Shown here piece by piece: positions 47,539-59,098 of a DNA stretch of 64,000 nucleotides. The DNA comes from Pararhizobium gei (GTDB lineage: Bacteria > Pseudomonadota > Alphaproteobacteria > Rhizobiales > Rhizobiaceae), in NCBI RefSeq assembly GCF_029223885.1, contig NZ_CP119409.1:1-64000 (forward strand), given 5' to 3'. The number at the start of each line of letters is the position of its first letter. The stretch's first letter is position 1. The position numbers were made by a program, and so were the translations under genes. The notes beneath the pieces are model-generated. The model was given only the letters and a program-made list of their open reading frames with translations, was not told the DNA's origin and searched no databases.

Positions 47539-49218
47539 TCACGTCTGGCGCGACAGCACCCACTGGATCTCCGGCTGCGCGGCTGCCGTGAAGCTGACGG
47601 CGATCTGCGACGACTGTCGCACGCCGGACGGATCCGCGAAAAAAACGTCTTCTTCGATTTCAACCTCGCTGTCACGGCAGGTGAAAAGCCAGGTTTCGCT
47701 ATCGGGCGCCGTCAGATAGACCTCGTGGGGGCTGTGCTGCCGCAAGACGATGGCGGGGTGGATATGAAACCGCGCCACGGCGCTTGCGGTGTTCGTGGCG
47801 GCAGGATCCGTACCGTCCTGTTGCAGCAACCGGTCCCGGCCACGCAATACGGTGCCCTGACCATTGAGGCTGATATCGCGCTCATGAACCAGCCCAAAAC
47901 TGCGGACATAGCCGTCATGCCGGGCAATGATGCTGTCGGGCTCGGCCTCCTGGCGGACGCAATCGACCCTGGAGACGCCGCCGGTGACGATGGGTCCGAG
48001 AAACCGGGACTGCGACAGCCTGGCTGACGAGTGATCCTGGACGGTGACGGTGGAATGCGCCGCCGTCATGCGCGCCATTTGCCGGTAGCGCTCGCCGGCA
48101 AATTTCGGCGAGCCCGAATTGATGACGAACCGGTGCCGCCCGGAAGACATCTCGAAAGACAAACAGCCGGCATGCGCCGTGCGCGACAGTTCCGGCGACA
48201 ACGGCATGCCGGTGTCCATGATCGCCAGCACCCTGCCGGCAGCCAGACGCTGATATTGCATATGCGGCAATGCCTTGAAGGCCGCACCGGCCGTTTCATC
48301 ATAACGCAGCACCGCCATCAATTCGTTGGCAAGCGTCGATGTCGCACCGTTAAACAGGGCCAGCTCGCCGCCTTGATGACGGAAGAAACGCAGCGCAGGA
48401 TACATGCGATCAATGCAGGGAATGAGCTTAGCCGGCACATCATGGCCAAGATTAACGTAGGTCTGGCGGAGTGGCAGCAGGTCCAGCAGCAATTCCAGTC
48501 CGGTGCGCGGATTGCGGGAGCAATGGCCTCCATCTGGAAGGATCTGCCGGTCGAGTTCGGCATCGAGATTTCTGGCGGCTTTGCGGATCGTCGCTTCGGA
48601 CGCCGGCATGGCGACCGATGCCATTGCAAGCGCGATCCGCACCCGCAACCGGGCCTCTCCGTCGCAGGTGGTATCGGCAACATGCTTGAGATAACGAACC
48701 TGAAGGGCGAGGCTTTTCAGGAAACGGCGATAAAAGGCATGCTCGGCGTCCCGTAGTATAATTGGCGAGTGGGAGAGCCAGGCAATCAGCCGCTGCGCTA
48801 TGATATCCGCGTCCCAGGCTATGCCGCCGATCCTGCGACCATGTGTTTCGATCCAACCGCCGACAAGGTGACGCAAGTGCCGAAGCGCGTCCTCCTCCTT
48901 GATCGAGCGCATATGCCGAACCCAGCCGAAACCGTGAAGCCGCACCGCAAATTCCTGCGACGGCAAATCCATTTCGAACGGCGATTCGCCCTCGGTGTCG
49001 AGCACGCGGCCGGCAAGCGGAAAGCGGCCTTGCATGATCTCTTCGGCAACGAAAGGATCGACTGCGCGCAGATCTGTCGGCGCAACGATCAACCGGTCGG
49101 GCGCCTTGCCGGTAAACCGGAAGGCGCTGTTTCGGCCGAGCGCAAGCCGTCGCGAAAAGCGCCGCCAGCTCTCATGCAGATAGAGATGAAACAACCGTTG
49201 CCGGTCTGAAATGCGCAT
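47539..49218 (-). CDS. heparinase II/III family protein
   Basis: The 559-residue protein has an alpha/alpha-toroid N-terminal half (about residues 40-330) and a beta-sheet heparinase II/III-like C-terminal domain (from about 340), with GHCSRNPRTGLELL, AHAGCLSFEMSSGRHRFVIN and AHSTVTVQDHSSA. Members are polysaccharide lyases; the substrate is unknown and no signal peptide is visible. It is located between rsmB and purH, as is usual in rhizobia. Confidence 0.85.
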   Translation of the reverse strand: MRISDRQRLFHLYLHESWRRFSRRLALGRNSAFRFTGKAPDRLIVAPTDLRAVDPFVAEEIMQGRFPLAGRVLDTEGESPFEMDLPSQEFAVRLHGFGWVRHMRSIKEEDALRHLRHLVGGWIETHGRRIGGIAWDADIIAQRLIAWLSHSPIILRDAEHAFYRRFLKSLALQVRYLKHVADTTCDGEARLRVRIALAMASVAMPASEATIRKAARNLDAELDRQILPDGGHCSRNPRTGLELLLDLLPLRQTYVNLGHDVPAKLIPCIDRMYPALRFFRHQGGELALFNGATSTLANELMAVLRYDETAGAAFKALPHMQYQRLAAGRVLAIMDTGMPLSPELSRTAHAGCLSFEMSSGRHRFVINSGSPKFAGERYRQMARMTAAHSTVTVQDHSSARLSQSRFLGPIVTGGVSRVDCVRQEAEPDSIIARHDGYVRSFGLVHERDISLNGQGTVLRGRDRLLQQDGTDPAATNTASAVARFHIHPAIVLRQHSPHEVYLTAPDSETWLFTCRDSEVEIEEDVFFADPSGVRQSSQIAVSFTAAAQPEIQWVLSRQT

Positions 49219-49410
49219 TCTAGCCGCCCGCTGCTCCTCCGACCGGACCGGGCTTCAGACCGCAAAATCGGAATGACGGCTGTCCGTACTACAAACAATA
49301 AGGACCATGTTCATGCCTAAAAAGTCATTAAATTTTTACAGATCACCCCGGTATTGTTAGGCAAACCGGCTCCCCGCGTCAATCTCATCAAACGACGGCC
49401 GACAGGGACG

Positions 49411-50820
49411 TCATGCCGCTCTGCGCAAAACGACCGCATAAAACCCGTCAAGGCCTCCGGCAAATCCATCCTCGGGTGCGATCATTGCAGGCGTTGTCCG
49501 GAATTCACCTTCGCTCGTTATCGCATCCTCAAGTCCGGGCCAGGCCGAAGGATCGACAGCCACGCGCTCACAACCCCCGTCCGCAAGCACGCGACGGGTC
49601 ACCTCTTCGCCCTCTCTCTTGTCCAGCGAACAGTTCGAAAAAACGACAAGTCCACCCGGCCGTACCAAGGTCAGCGCGTGCCGCAACAGGCGTTCCTGAA
49701 GCAGCGCCAGCTTTTCGATGTCTTTCATGTCCTTGGTCCAGAGGACATCGGGATGGCGACGGATCGTTCCGGTAGAGGAACAAGGCGCATCCAGGAGAGC
49801 GGCGTCAAAAAGATCATCGGTGTGGAAATCGGCCATGTTGATTTCCAGCGTCTCCGCTTTCAACCCAAGACGCGACAGATTACCGTCGAGACGCTTCAGC
49901 CGGCTTGCCGACTGATCGAGCGCCGTCACCTTGGCACCGGCAGCGGCGAGTTGAGCTGTCTTTCCCCCCGGGGCCGCGCACAAATCAATAACACGCTTGC
50001 CGGCAAGAGCACCGAAAAGCCGTGCGGGAATCGAGGCCGCAGCATCCTGAACCCACCATTCTCCGTCTTCGAAGCCCGCCAATGCAGGAACACCTCCGAC
50101 AAAAGCAGCAAGACGGACAGAACCTGTCGGCAGAACACGCCCATTCAGGCGTTGCGCCCAGGCGGCAGCCTCGGACTTCACGGTAATATCGATAGCGGCA
50201 GGCGATAGAACAGCATCGGCGATCAGCTGTGTTTGTTCGAAACCGTAGGTATCGACAAGCCGCTTATAGAACCAAGCTGGAATTGCCGGCGCGCTTTCAC
50301 CGATCGTCTCGATCAAATGTTGCTTCTCGCGGGATAGGCGGCGCAAAACCGCGTTGACCAGACTGGCGAAGCGCTTGTTTCGCGGATCGGTTTGCGCCTG
50401 TTCGACGGCGAGATCCACGGCAGAGTGGTCCGGGATATCGAGATAGAGGATTTGCGCGGCAGCCACCGTCAACACATGGTCCAGCGCCCGGGCGCCTTCG
50501 GGCAGGGGCGTCTGCAGCAAGGAACCGATCATCGCCTCGATCCGCGGCAGTTGACGCAGCGCAGAATTGAGGATGGCACGCACCAGCGCACGGTCGGCCT
50601 CATTCAAATCTTTATAGGCAGGATTGCCATTTTGCGCGTCCAGCATACCGTCGAGAGATGTCTTGCGGTCGATCACAGCACCGAGGATCTTCGCTGCGGC
50701 CTGCCGCGCTTGCAAACCGGGCTTGTCGTTGCGGGTAGGAGGAGCTTCGCCCCTATCGCTCACGCGTGAGGGACGGTGAACTCGTTTCGGCGGCGAAGTG
50801 GTTTTATTCTCGTCGGACAT
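49411..50820 (-). CDS. rsmB: 16S rRNA cytosine-C5 methyltransferase (RsmB/Sun family)
   Basis: The 469-residue enzyme has an N-terminal NusB-like RNA-binding domain (about residues 35-170) and a Rossmann methyltransferase domain with VIDLCAAPGGKT (SAM binding), LLDAPCSSTG and the catalytic-Cys motif SNCSLDKREGE. It methylates cytosine 967-type sites in 16S rRNA. Its start shares a base with the htpX stop (TGATG), so the two are coupled. Confidence 0.93.
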   Translation of the reverse strand: MSDENKTTSPPKRVHRPSRVSDRGEAPPTRNDKPGLQARQAAAKILGAVIDRKTSLDGMLDAQNGNPAYKDLNEADRALVRAILNSALRQLPRIEAMIGSLLQTPLPEGARALDHVLTVAAAQILYLDIPDHSAVDLAVEQAQTDPRNKRFASLVNAVLRRLSREKQHLIETIGESAPAIPAWFYKRLVDTYGFEQTQLIADAVLSPAAIDITVKSEAAAWAQRLNGRVLPTGSVRLAAFVGGVPALAGFEDGEWWVQDAAASIPARLFGALAGKRVIDLCAAPGGKTAQLAAAGAKVTALDQSASRLKRLDGNLSRLGLKAETLEINMADFHTDDLFDAALLDAPCSSTGTIRRHPDVLWTKDMKDIEKLALLQERLLRHALTLVRPGGLVVFSNCSLDKREGEEVTRRVLADGGCERVAVDPSAWPGLEDAITSEGEFRTTPAMIAPEDGFAGGLDGFYAVVLRRAA

Positions 50821-51782
50821 CAGGACCAGGGACCTTTGGGCGGTTCGGAACCACCGCGACCCCAGCCGGTTGACGGAACGGAGCGCGATTTCCGGGTTTG
50901 ATTACCAGCCCTGACGGGCGGCGTCGATACCGTGCCGATCTCTTCCGCCAGGCGTTGCAGCGCCGCGATGCGATTTTCCGTCGCCGGGTGGGTGGAAAAC
51001 AGATTGTCCATCCGCTCGCCCGACAGCGGATTAATGATGAACATATGCGCGGTCGCAGGATTGCGTTCGGCCTCTACATTCGGAACCTGATGCGCGAAAT
51101 TGGCGATTTTTGCCAGCGCGGAAGCAAGTGAGAGCGGGTTTCCGCAAATTTCGGCACCGCGCCGGTCCGCAGAATATTCGCGGGTGCGGCTGATTGCCAT
51201 CTGCACAAGCATCGCGGCAAGCGGCGCAACAATCATCGCGGCCAAGGTTCCGATGAAGCCGAGCGGATTGTTGTTTTCACGGTTGCCGCCGAAAAAGAAC
51301 GCGAAATTGCCAAGCATGGAAATTGCGCCTGCAAGTGTCGCGGTGAGCGTCATGGTTAATGTATCGCGATACTGCACATGCGCCAGTTCGTGGGCCATGA
51401 CGCCTGCCACCTCGTCATAGGTGAGAGCGTGAAGCAGTCCTGTGGAAGCAGCGACTGCCGCATTCTCTGGGTTACGGCCGGTGGCAAAGGCGTTGGGCTG
51501 CGCATTGTCGATGATATAGACGCGCGGCATGGGAAGACCGGCATTTTTCGCCAGATCGCGAACGATACCATAATATTCCGGTGCTGAGCGCTCATCGACT
51601 TCCTGCGCATTGTACATCCGCAAAACCATCTTGTCGGAATTCCAATACGAGAAGAAATTCATGCCGGCGGCGAGCACGAGCGCAATCATCATGCCAGCGC
51701 GACCGCCGATGACGAAACCGACGGCCATGAAAAGCGCCGTCATGAATGCCAGAAGCATGGCGGTACGGACAAGGTTCATCAA
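50820..51782 (-). CDS. htpX: membrane metalloprotease HtpX
   Basis: This zinc protease takes part in quality control of inner-membrane proteins. The 320-residue protein has N-terminal membrane helices (about residues 5-45), the zinc motif [11 protein letters not shown] and the third ligand region [12 protein letters not shown]; two further helices lie between. The C-terminal tail (about 290-320) is Ser/Gly-rich. A parS-like sequence is directly upstream (51795-51810). Confidence 0.95.
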   Translation of the reverse strand: MMNLVRTAMLLAFMTALFMAVGFVIGGRAGMMIALVLAAGMNFFSYWNSDKMVLRMYNAQEVDERSAPEYYGIVRDLAKNAGLPMPRVYIIDNAQPNAFATGRNPENAAVAASTGLLHALTYDEVAGVMAHELAHVQYRDTLTMTLTATLAGAISMLGNFAFFFGGNRENNNPLGFIGTLAAMIVAPLAAMLVQMAISRTREYSADRRGAEICGNPLSLASALAKIANFAHQVPNVEAERNPATAHMFIINPLSGERMDNLFSTHPATENRIAALQRLAEEIGTVSTPPVRAGNQTRKSRSVPSTGWGRGGSEPPKGPWS

Positions 51783-51794
51783 TGTTCTCCCAGG

Positions 51795-51810
51795 CGTTTC
51801 ACGTGAATCA
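51795..51810. promoter_or_regulatory. parS-like site 2
   Basis: CGTTTCACGTGAATCA matches the parS consensus at 14 of 16 positions. It sits 13 bp upstream of htpX, about 9 kb from parB. Confidence 0.65.
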
Positions 51811-51894
51811 CGCCTTTTGCTTGTGCAAAAGCTTTCTATATGATGGTGACATCACATGGATTCTTCAACATCGCCTGGGATAATTTGGGTTCCG

Positions 51895-52095
51895 ATGCAA
51901 AATGACAATGACAATCAGCTATCTTCGCTGCCGAGAAATCTGACGCCCGCAGCACAGCGCGCATTGCGGGAGGCGGATGAACGTCGCAAAGCGATGCAGG
52001 CGCGGGACGCTCCACTTGAGCTTGGGGGAAGGGGTGGACCTGATCCGGCCCGATATGGCGATTGGGAGATAAACGGTAGGGCGATTGACTTCTGA
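51895..52095 (+). CDS. DUF1674/SDHAF4-like succinate dehydrogenase assembly factor
   Basis: A 66-residue protein with LTPAAQRALREADERRK and the C-terminal signature ARYGDWEINGRAIDF, typical of DUF1674, the bacterial relatives of mitochondrial SDHAF4, which protect flavinated SdhA during assembly. Upstream in-frame codons from 51856 are not needed. It is divergent from htpX. Confidence 0.85.
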   Translation: MQNDNDNQLSSLPRNLTPAAQRALREADERRKAMQARDAPLELGGRGGPDPARYGDWEINGRAIDF

Positions 52096-52144
52096 GGAAA
52101 TAATTCCTGTTGTAATAGGCATTACATCAGAATATATTCCTTTC

Positions 52145-52609
52145 ATGAGATCTGTCATTTGCGCTTTAGCCCTCGGTTTTCCCCTCCTGTTTCAGGCGGA
52201 TGCAACGTGCGCCTATGACAGGGGCGTCGTGATCGACGGCCCTGTTCGGGCTCAAATCATTCGCGTTATTGATGGAGATACCTTGCTGGTGGCAGCAAAA
52301 CCGTGGCCGCAACAAACGATGGAAGTCTATGTGCGGCTCCGGGGAATTGATGCACCAGAGATAAAATCGCATTGCGCATCCATAAGTGCCGCCGGGAAAC
52401 AGGCTCAGGCAGCACTTGCCGGTCTTGCCGGCGAACAGAGCGAAGTTCAGTTGCTCCATATTTCCGGCGACAAATATTTTGGACGGGTCTTGGCTGATGT
52501 CACGCTGGCCGATGGCCGGAATCCGGCTCATGAGTTGCTGTTATCGGGCTATGTCGTCCCCTACCAAGGTGGGCGCAAGGCGAGGGAGATCTGTATTTCC
52601 CTCTGGTAA
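52145..52609 (+). CDS. secreted thermonuclease (SNase-like) family protein
   Basis: The 154-residue protein has a signal peptide (residues 1-23, ending DATCA) and a staphylococcal-nuclease-like fold with VIDGDTLLV, VRLRGIDAPE and DKYFGRVLADV (Asp, Arg, Glu and Arg active-site candidates). It probably degrades nucleic acid in the periplasm or outside. It is convergent with acs. Confidence 0.85.
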   Translation: MRSVICALALGFPLLFQADATCAYDRGVVIDGPVRAQIIRVIDGDTLLVAAKPWPQQTMEVYVRLRGIDAPEIKSHCASISAAGKQAQAALAGLAGEQSEVQLLHISGDKYFGRVLADVTLADGRNPAHELLLSGYVVPYQGGRKAREICISLW

Positions 52610-52641
52610 AGCGACAGCATAGCCCTCCAAGCCGGCCCGAA

Positions 52642-54594
52642 TCATTCCTTCCTGTTCTGGCGGCTTGCGATCAGGTCTTCCACCACAGCAGGATCTGCGA
52701 GCGTCGAGGTATCGCCCAGTGCCGAGAAGTCATCCTCCGCGATCTTGCGCAGAATGCGGCGCATGATCTTGCCGGACCGGGTTTTCGGCAGGCCCTGCGC
52801 GAACTGGATCTTGTCCGGTGCAGCAATGGGGCCGATCTCCTTGCGGACATGCTTGACGAGATCCTGTCGTAAGGCGTCGGTTCCTTCCTCACCGGCCATC
52901 AGGGACACGTAGCAATAGATACCCTGGCCTTTGAGATGGTGGGGGTAGCCGACGACGGCAGCTTCCGATACCAGATGATGCGAGACAAGCGCGGACTCCA
53001 CCTCCGCCGTGCCGAGGCGATGGCCGGATACGTTCAGAACGTCATCGACGCGGCCAGTGATCCAATAGTAGCCGTCCTCGTCGCGACGGCAGCCGTCACC
53101 GGTGAAATATTTCCCTTTGTAGGTCGAAAAATACGTCTGGGCGAAGCGGGCATGGTCACCATAGATTGTGCGCATCTGGCCTGGCCAGCTGTCGATGATG
53201 CAAAGATTGCCGTCTGCGGCACCTTCCAACACCGCACCTTCATTATCCACCAGCTGTGGTTTCACGCCAAAGAAAGGTCGCGTTGCCGAACCGGGCTTCA
53301 GGTCTGTCGCCCCCGGCAGCGGGGTAATCAGGATGCCCCCGGTTTCGGTCTGCCACCATGTATCGACGATCGGGCAGCGCTGTTCGCCGACGATGTTGTA
53401 GTACCATTCCCAGGCTTCCGGATTGATCGGCTCTCCGACCGAGCCGAGCAGCCGCAATGACGCCCGGGACGACCGCTGCACAAAACCATCGCCTGCGCCC
53501 ATCAGCGAACGGAGCGCCGTGGGCGCCGTATAGAAGATATTGACCTTATGCTTGTCGATGACTTCCCAGAACCGTCCCTGGTCGGGAAAATTGGGAACGC
53601 CTTCGAACATCAGCGTCGTCGCTCCATTGGCGAGCGGGCCGTAGACGATGTAGGAATGACCTGTCACCCAGCCGACATCCGCCGTACACCAGTAGATATC
53701 GCCATCGCGATAGTCGAAGACATATTGATGGGTCATCGACGCATAGACGAGATAGCCGCCTGTCGTATGAAGAACACCCTTCGGCTTTCCGGTTGATCCG
53801 GACGTGTAGAGAATGAACAGCGGGTCTTCCGCCTTCATTTTGACCGGCGGGCAATCGCGCGGGACGCTGACCATTTCCTGGTGATACCAGACATCGCGGC
53901 CGGGCGCCCAGGCGGTCTTGCCGCCAGTGCGGCGTACCACAAGGACCTTGTTGACGATCACATGGTTCTTGGCGGCGATATCGATGGCCGTATCGGTATT
54001 TTCCTTAAGGGGAATCGGCTTTCCGCCGCGCACGCCCTCGTCGCAGGTAATGACGAAGGTGGATTCGCAATCGACGATGCGCCCGGCCAGTGCATCCGGG
54101 GAAAAGCCGCCGAAGACAACGGAATGCACGGCGCCGATACGCGAACAGGCAAGCATTGCATAGGTTGCCTCGGGGATCATCGGCATGTAGATCGTGACGC
54201 GGTCGCCTTTCTTGACGCCGTGCTTCTTCATCACATTGGCGAGCCGGCAGACATGCTCGTGAAGCTCATTATAGGTGATCTTCTTGTCGATATAGGGATT
54301 ATCGCCTTCCCAGATGATCGCAACCTGGTCGCCTCGGGCCTTAAGGTGCCGGTCGATGCAATTGTAGGAGACGTTGGTCAGGCCGTCCTCGAACCATTTG
54401 ATGGATACACGGCCATTAAAGGAGGTGTTTTTGACTTTGGTGTAAGGCTTGAACCAGTCGATCCGCATACCGTGTTTATCCCAGAAACGATCCGGGTTTT
54501 CGATGCTTTCGCGATACCATCGCTGATAGGTTTCGCTGTCGATAAGAGTGCGGTTTTTCGCGGCTTTCAGGACCGGATAGGTTTTGGCAGACAT
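52642..54594 (-). CDS. acs: acetyl-CoA synthetase
   Basis: This AMP-forming enzyme activates acetate to acetyl-CoA. The 650-residue protein has the adenylation motif [20 protein letters not shown] and the C-terminal [11 protein letters not shown] with the lysine that is acetylated in known enzymes. GGGAGGAAAT before ATG 54594 sets the start; the open frame to 54645 is not used. Confidence 0.97.
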   Translation of the reverse strand: MSAKTYPVLKAAKNRTLIDSETYQRWYRESIENPDRFWDKHGMRIDWFKPYTKVKNTSFNGRVSIKWFEDGLTNVSYNCIDRHLKARGDQVAIIWEGDNPYIDKKITYNELHEHVCRLANVMKKHGVKKGDRVTIYMPMIPEATYAMLACSRIGAVHSVVFGGFSPDALAGRIVDCESTFVITCDEGVRGGKPIPLKENTDTAIDIAAKNHVIVNKVLVVRRTGGKTAWAPGRDVWYHQEMVSVPRDCPPVKMKAEDPLFILYTSGSTGKPKGVLHTTGGYLVYASMTHQYVFDYRDGDIYWCTADVGWVTGHSYIVYGPLANGATTLMFEGVPNFPDQGRFWEVIDKHKVNIFYTAPTALRSLMGAGDGFVQRSSRASLRLLGSVGEPINPEAWEWYYNIVGEQRCPIVDTWWQTETGGILITPLPGATDLKPGSATRPFFGVKPQLVDNEGAVLEGAADGNLCIIDSWPGQMRTIYGDHARFAQTYFSTYKGKYFTGDGCRRDEDGYYWITGRVDDVLNVSGHRLGTAEVESALVSHHLVSEAAVVGYPHHLKGQGIYCYVSLMAGEEGTDALRQDLVKHVRKEIGPIAAPDKIQFAQGLPKTRSGKIMRRILRKIAEDDFSALGDTSTLADPAVVEDLIASRQNRKE

Positions 54595-54828
54595 GACGAT
54601 TTCCTCCCTGCGCAGGCTGTCGGGACGGCACAACTCCCCGTGCACGACCTCTTCGGTGGCAATACATATCAGGTCAACAGACCGCGTCCATTAGACAAAA
54701 GGTCATTTGTCGGAGAAGAATTGCATTTCTGCGACGACACAGGTATAGAGGCGCTAATTTCCCGGAAATTGAGTGGTAACACCCCACGGCCCGCGACACC
54801 GGCGCGGACGGACAGAAGGACTATATCC

Positions 54829-55530
54829 ATGGCTCAACAACTGCTTATGCCCAAAGCGACGGCCGTATGGCTTGTTGACAACACCGCCTTGTCGTTCGAA
54901 CAGATCGCTACATTCTGCAAGCTGCATCCGCTCGAGGTAAAGGCAATCGCCGATGGTGAATCCGCTCAGGGCATCAAGGGCCTCGATCCGATTTCGACTG
55001 GACAGCTGTCCCGCGACGAAATCGCCCGCGCCGAAGGCAATCCAAACCATAAGCTGAAACTGTCCGAGCCGAAAGTTCGGGTACCGGACAGCAAACGCAA
55101 GGGCCCGCGATACACGCCCGTATCCAAGCGTCAGGATCGCCCCAACGCTATTCTCTGGCTGGTTCGCAACCATCCGGAACTCAAGGACGCCCAGATTTCA
55201 CGCCTTGTCGGCACGACCAAATCGACGATCGAGCAGATCCGCGAGCGCACGCACTGGAACTCCACAAATCTGACGGCCATGGATCCGGTGACGCTTGGTC
55301 TGTGCACGCAGATCGACCTGGATCTTGAAGTCGAACGCGCCTCCAAAGGCAAGCCGTTGCCGACGGCTGCCGAACTCGGCGCCACTCTGGAAGCGTCGCG
55401 GGAAACGGAAAAGCTGCCTTTCTCCTACGACCGCGACGAGGAAAAAGGCATCGATGCCGACGCCGTTTTTGCAAAACTCAAATCTTTGAAGTCCGACCGC
55501 AAGGACGACGAGGAAGACGATCGCTACTAA
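54829..55530 (+). CDS. trcR: TrcR-type (DUF1013) cell-cycle transcriptional regulator
   Basis: The 233-residue protein matches the alphaproteobacterial DUF1013/TrcR family: MAQQLLMPKATAVWLVDNT, two helix-turn-helix-like segments (about residues 12-45 and 105-145, AQISRLVGTTKSTIEQIRER) and an acidic C-terminal tail. It is a putative DNA-binding protein linked to RNA polymerase in related bacteria. AGAAGGA lies before ATG 54829. The frame stays open far upstream to 53881, but that part is antisense to acs. Confidence 0.88.
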   Translation: MAQQLLMPKATAVWLVDNTALSFEQIATFCKLHPLEVKAIADGESAQGIKGLDPISTGQLSRDEIARAEGNPNHKLKLSEPKVRVPDSKRKGPRYTPVSKRQDRPNAILWLVRNHPELKDAQISRLVGTTKSTIEQIRERTHWNSTNLTAMDPVTLGLCTQIDLDLEVERASKGKPLPTAAELGATLEASRETEKLPFSYDRDEEKGIDADAVFAKLKSLKSDRKDDEEDDRY

Positions 55531-55543
55531 TCGTCTGTATCGT

Positions 55544-55588
55544 CTGTCAGGCTCGGAACCCGGCCGGGGTCGGTTCTGAGCCTGACAG
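55544..55588. terminator. long hairpin between trcR and the YggS gene
   Basis: CTGTCAGGCTC and GAGCCTGACAG are perfect eleven-base arms, extended inward by GAACC/GGTTC. It separates two convergent genes and probably ends transcription, although no T-run is present. Confidence 0.6.
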
Positions 55589-55611
55589 GCTGACCGCGTT
55601 CCGGCCCACAG

Positions 55612-56277
55612 TCAACGCGTGCCGAAAATCGCTGAACCGACTCGAACACTGGTAGCCCCAAACTCGACAGCCGTTTCGAAATCGCCCGACATGCCCATGG
55701 AGAGCTTTTCCAGGCCGCAACGTCTGGCGAGCTTAGCCAGAAGCGCAAAATGTGGTCCCGGATTTTCGTCGGCCGGCGGAATGCACATCAGGCCTTCGAT
55801 AGGCAAGCCCAGCGTATCACGGCAAAAGACGACAAAGGCCGTTGTCTCATCCGGCACGATGCCGGCCTTCTGTGGCTCGAGCCCCGTATTAACCTGCACA
55901 TAAAGCCGAACCGGCTTGTTCTGACGGGCAATCTCGGTTGCGACTGCCCGCGCGATCTTTTCGCGATCGATCGTCTCGATGACATCGAACAGGGCTACGG
56001 CATCTGCCGACTTGTTTGACTGCAACGGCCCGATGAGACGCAACTCGATGCCGGATGTTTCCTCTTTCAGGGTAGGCCATTTTACCTGCGCCTCCTGCAC
56101 CCGGTTTTCGCCGAAAATTCGCTGTCCGGCGGCAATCACCGGACGGATAATGTCAGCTTCGAATGTCTTGGAAACGGCAACCAGCGACACGGCGCCTGAA
56201 GCCCGGTCCGCTCTGCTTTCAGCCAACCGAATCCGGTTCACGACATCATTCAATTGTGCTTCGATATCTATTGCCAC
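55612..56277 (-). CDS. YggS-family pyridoxal-phosphate homeostasis protein
   Basis: The 221-residue protein is a single-domain alanine-racemase-fold PLP binder involved in vitamin B6 and 2-oxo-acid balance. The PLP lysine is in LVAVSKTFE, with IFGENRVQEAQ, LIGPLQSNK and the closing VRVGSAIFGTR. GTG 56277 is preferred as start because it gives the family length; the frame is open to an ATG at 56382. It is divergent from leuS. Confidence 0.88.
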   Translation of the reverse strand: MAIDIEAQLNDVVNRIRLAESRADRASGAVSLVAVSKTFEADIIRPVIAAGQRIFGENRVQEAQVKWPTLKEETSGIELRLIGPLQSNKSADAVALFDVIETIDREKIARAVATEIARQNKPVRLYVQVNTGLEPQKAGIVPDETTAFVVFCRDTLGLPIEGLMCIPPADENPGPHFALLAKLARRCGLEKLSMGMSGDFETAVEFGATSVRVGSAIFGTR

Positions 56278-56473
56278 ACTGTCCGCCAATTCCTTGCCTG
56301 CCACGCCGGCGTCGTTCAAACCCGGCCGACGACTAGCAGCCTTTGATCGAACTGCCAAAGTTTTCGCTGCAAAGCCGTCCAAAACTTGACGCTATCGTTG
56401 TTTCATGGTGAAGGTCACCCCAAATATTCGAACGTGCGCCTTTCCTGCGCGAAAAATTCCGGAACATCACCCA

Positions 56474-59098
56474 ATGGCCACCGAACGTTATAATCCGCGC
56501 GATGCTGAACCCCGCTGGCAGCAGGAATGGGAGCGCAACAAGGTCTTCATCACCGACAACGACGACCCGCGCGAAAAATATTACGTGCTTGAGATGTTTC
56601 CTTATCCTTCGGGCCGTATCCACATGGGTCACGTCCGAAACTACGCAATGGGCGATGTGGTTGCCAGATACAAGCGCGCCCGCGGCTACAACGTATTGCA
56701 CCCGATGGGATGGGATGCGTTCGGCATGCCGGCTGAAAATGCCGCCATGGAGCGTGGCGTGCATCCCGCTGCATGGACCTACCAGAATATTGCCTCGATG
56801 AAGGCGCAATTGAAGGTGATGGGCCTGTCGCTCGATTGGTCCCGCGAATTCGCCACCTGCGACGTCGAATATTATCAGCGCCAGCAACATCTTTTCCTGG
56901 ATTTCCTCGAAAAAGGCTTGGTCTATCGCAAACAGTCGAAGGTCAACTGGGATCCGGTCGACAACACTGTGCTTGCCAATGAGCAGGTCATCGACGGTCG
57001 CGGATGGCGCTCGGGAGCGCTGGTGGAGCAGCGGGAACTGACCCAGTGGTTTTTCCGCATCACGGATTTCAGCCAGGAACTTCTGGATTCGCTGGATACT
57101 CTGGACCATTGGCCTGAAAAAGTCCGGTTGATGCAGAAAAACTGGATTGGCCGGTCCGAAGGGCTGACAATCCGCTGGGAGATCGTCTCCAGCACGTCCG
57201 ACATAGCAGAGGTATCCGTCTATACAACGCGTCCCGATACGCTGTTCGGTGCCTCGTTTCTGGCGATTGCCGCCGACCATCCTCTGGCACGGCAGGCAGC
57301 AGCATCCAGTTCTGAGATCAATGCTTTTTGCGAGGAATGCCGTCGTGCCGGCACGTCACTGGCCGCCCTTGAAACTGCGGAAAAGAAGGGTATCGATACG
57401 GGTATCCGGGTAAAACACCCACTCGATCCAACTTGGGAATTGCCCGTTTACATCGCCAATTTCGTGCTGATGGACTACGGGACCGGGGCCATTTTCGGAT
57501 GCCCTTCCGGTGACCAGCGGGATCTCGACTTCGCGCGACGATATGATCTCCCCGTCGTTCCCGTCGTTATGCCGAAGGACGGTGATGCAGCAGCCTTCAC
57601 CATCGGCAGCGAAGCCTATGTCGGCGACGGAGTGATGATAAACTCCGGTTTTCTCAACGGGCTCTCTACAAGCGAGGCTTTCGAGAAGGTCGCATCGCTG
57701 CTGGAAGGCCGCGTACTGGGGGATGCCCCGCAAGCGGAGCGGAAGGTGAACTTTCGCCTGCGTGACTGGGGCATTTCCCGCCAGCGATATTGGGGTTGCC
57801 CGATCCCGGTCATCCACTGCGAGGACTGCGGTGTTCTGCCGGTGCCGAAGGCCGATCTGCCCGTGAAACTGCCTGACGACGTGACTTTCGACCGCCCAGG
57901 CAACCCGCTTGATCGCCACCCCAGCTGGCGGCACGTCGCCTGCCCTCGCTGTGGCAAGGATGCACGCCGCGAAACCGACACGATGGATACTTTCGTTGAT
58001 TCTTCCTGGTATTTCGCGCGGTTCACGGCGCCCTGGGAGGACAACCCGACGGATCCGAAGGCAGTGAACAACTGGTTGCCGGTCGATCAATATATTGGCG
58101 GCATTGAGCATGCGATCCTGCATCTGCTTTATTCGCGGTTCTTTACCCGGGCAATGAAAGCGACAGGTCACGCTGATCTCGACGAGCCCTTCAAGGGTCT
58201 TTTCACCCAGGGCATGGTGGTTCATGAAACCTACAGCCGGGCTGATGGGCAGCAGCGCGACTGGGTTACGCCCGCTGAAGTCATGATTGTCGAGATCGAC
58301 GGGAAGCGTCAGGCGAGCCTGATTGAAACAGGCGAGCCGATTATTATCGGCGCCATCGAGAAGATGTCGAAATCCAGAAAGAATGTCGTTGATCCCGACG
58401 ATATCATCGCCTCCTACGGCGCGGACACAGCACGCTTTTTCGTGCTGTCGGACTCGCCGCCGGATCGGGATGTGATCTGGTCGGAAGCGGGTGTCGAGGG
58501 CGCCCATCGTTTCGTGCAACGTCTGTGGCGGCTGATCTCAGAAGCTTCGGCGACACTGAAGGAGGCGAACGCCAAGACCGGTGCGAAGGGTCCGGCGCTG
58601 GCCGTTTCGCAGGCCGCTCACAAGACATTGAAGGCCGTGCAGGCAGACTATGACAAGCTGGCTTTCAACAAGGCCGTGGCCCGGCTGTATGAGTTGGTGA
58701 ACGCGCTGTCGGCTCCGCTTTCGCAGGTCGCCGACGGGACAGCCGACACGTCGCTTGTCGAGGCGGTAAAGGATGCGACCACAATTCTTGTCCATCTCGT
58801 GGCACCGATGATGCCGCATCTCGCCGAGGAGTGCTGGCGTGCCATCGGCGGGGCAGGGCTGGTGGCACAGGCGCCTTGGCCGATATATGACGAGGCCTTG
58901 GTGGCAGAAAACGAAGTCACTATGCCCGTTCAGATCAACGGCAAGAAGCGAAGCGATTTGACAATCGCCCGTGATGCGGATCAGATCACCATAGAAAATG
59001 CGGTACTTGACCTCGACGTGGTCAAGGCAGCATTGAATGGCATGCGTCCGAAGAAGATCGTCGTCGTACCTCAGAGGATTGTGAATGTTGTCGTCTGA
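56474..59098 (+). CDS. leuS: leucyl-tRNA synthetase
   Basis: This enzyme charges tRNA-Leu. The 874-residue class I synthetase has the HIGH-type motif [15 protein letters not shown] (near residue 42), a CP1 editing domain (about 225-420, [16 protein letters not shown]), a zinc-type CPRCGK insertion, the KMSKS motif (near residue 635) and an anticodon-binding domain. ATG 56474 gives [16 protein letters not shown], the family start. Its last 14 bases overlap lptE. Confidence 0.97.
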   Translation: MATERYNPRDAEPRWQQEWERNKVFITDNDDPREKYYVLEMFPYPSGRIHMGHVRNYAMGDVVARYKRARGYNVLHPMGWDAFGMPAENAAMERGVHPAAWTYQNIASMKAQLKVMGLSLDWSREFATCDVEYYQRQQHLFLDFLEKGLVYRKQSKVNWDPVDNTVLANEQVIDGRGWRSGALVEQRELTQWFFRITDFSQELLDSLDTLDHWPEKVRLMQKNWIGRSEGLTIRWEIVSSTSDIAEVSVYTTRPDTLFGASFLAIAADHPLARQAAASSSEINAFCEECRRAGTSLAALETAEKKGIDTGIRVKHPLDPTWELPVYIANFVLMDYGTGAIFGCPSGDQRDLDFARRYDLPVVPVVMPKDGDAAAFTIGSEAYVGDGVMINSGFLNGLSTSEAFEKVASLLEGRVLGDAPQAERKVNFRLRDWGISRQRYWGCPIPVIHCEDCGVLPVPKADLPVKLPDDVTFDRPGNPLDRHPSWRHVACPRCGKDARRETDTMDTFVDSSWYFARFTAPWEDNPTDPKAVNNWLPVDQYIGGIEHAILHLLYSRFFTRAMKATGHADLDEPFKGLFTQGMVVHETYSRADGQQRDWVTPAEVMIVEIDGKRQASLIETGEPIIIGAIEKMSKSRKNVVDPDDIIASYGADTARFFVLSDSPPDRDVIWSEAGVEGAHRFVQRLWRLISEASATLKEANAKTGAKGPALAVSQAAHKTLKAVQADYDKLAFNKAVARLYELVNALSAPLSQVADGTADTSLVEAVKDATTILVHLVAPMMPHLAEECWRAIGGAGLVAQAPWPIYDEALVAENEVTMPVQINGKKRSDLTIARDADQITIENAVLDLDVVKAALNGMRPKKIVVVPQRIVNVVV

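Noticed and set aside
53881..54828. N-terminal extension of trcR reading in frame for 316 codons
   Set aside because: It is antisense to acs. The family-like TrcR start with a ribosome site is at 54829.
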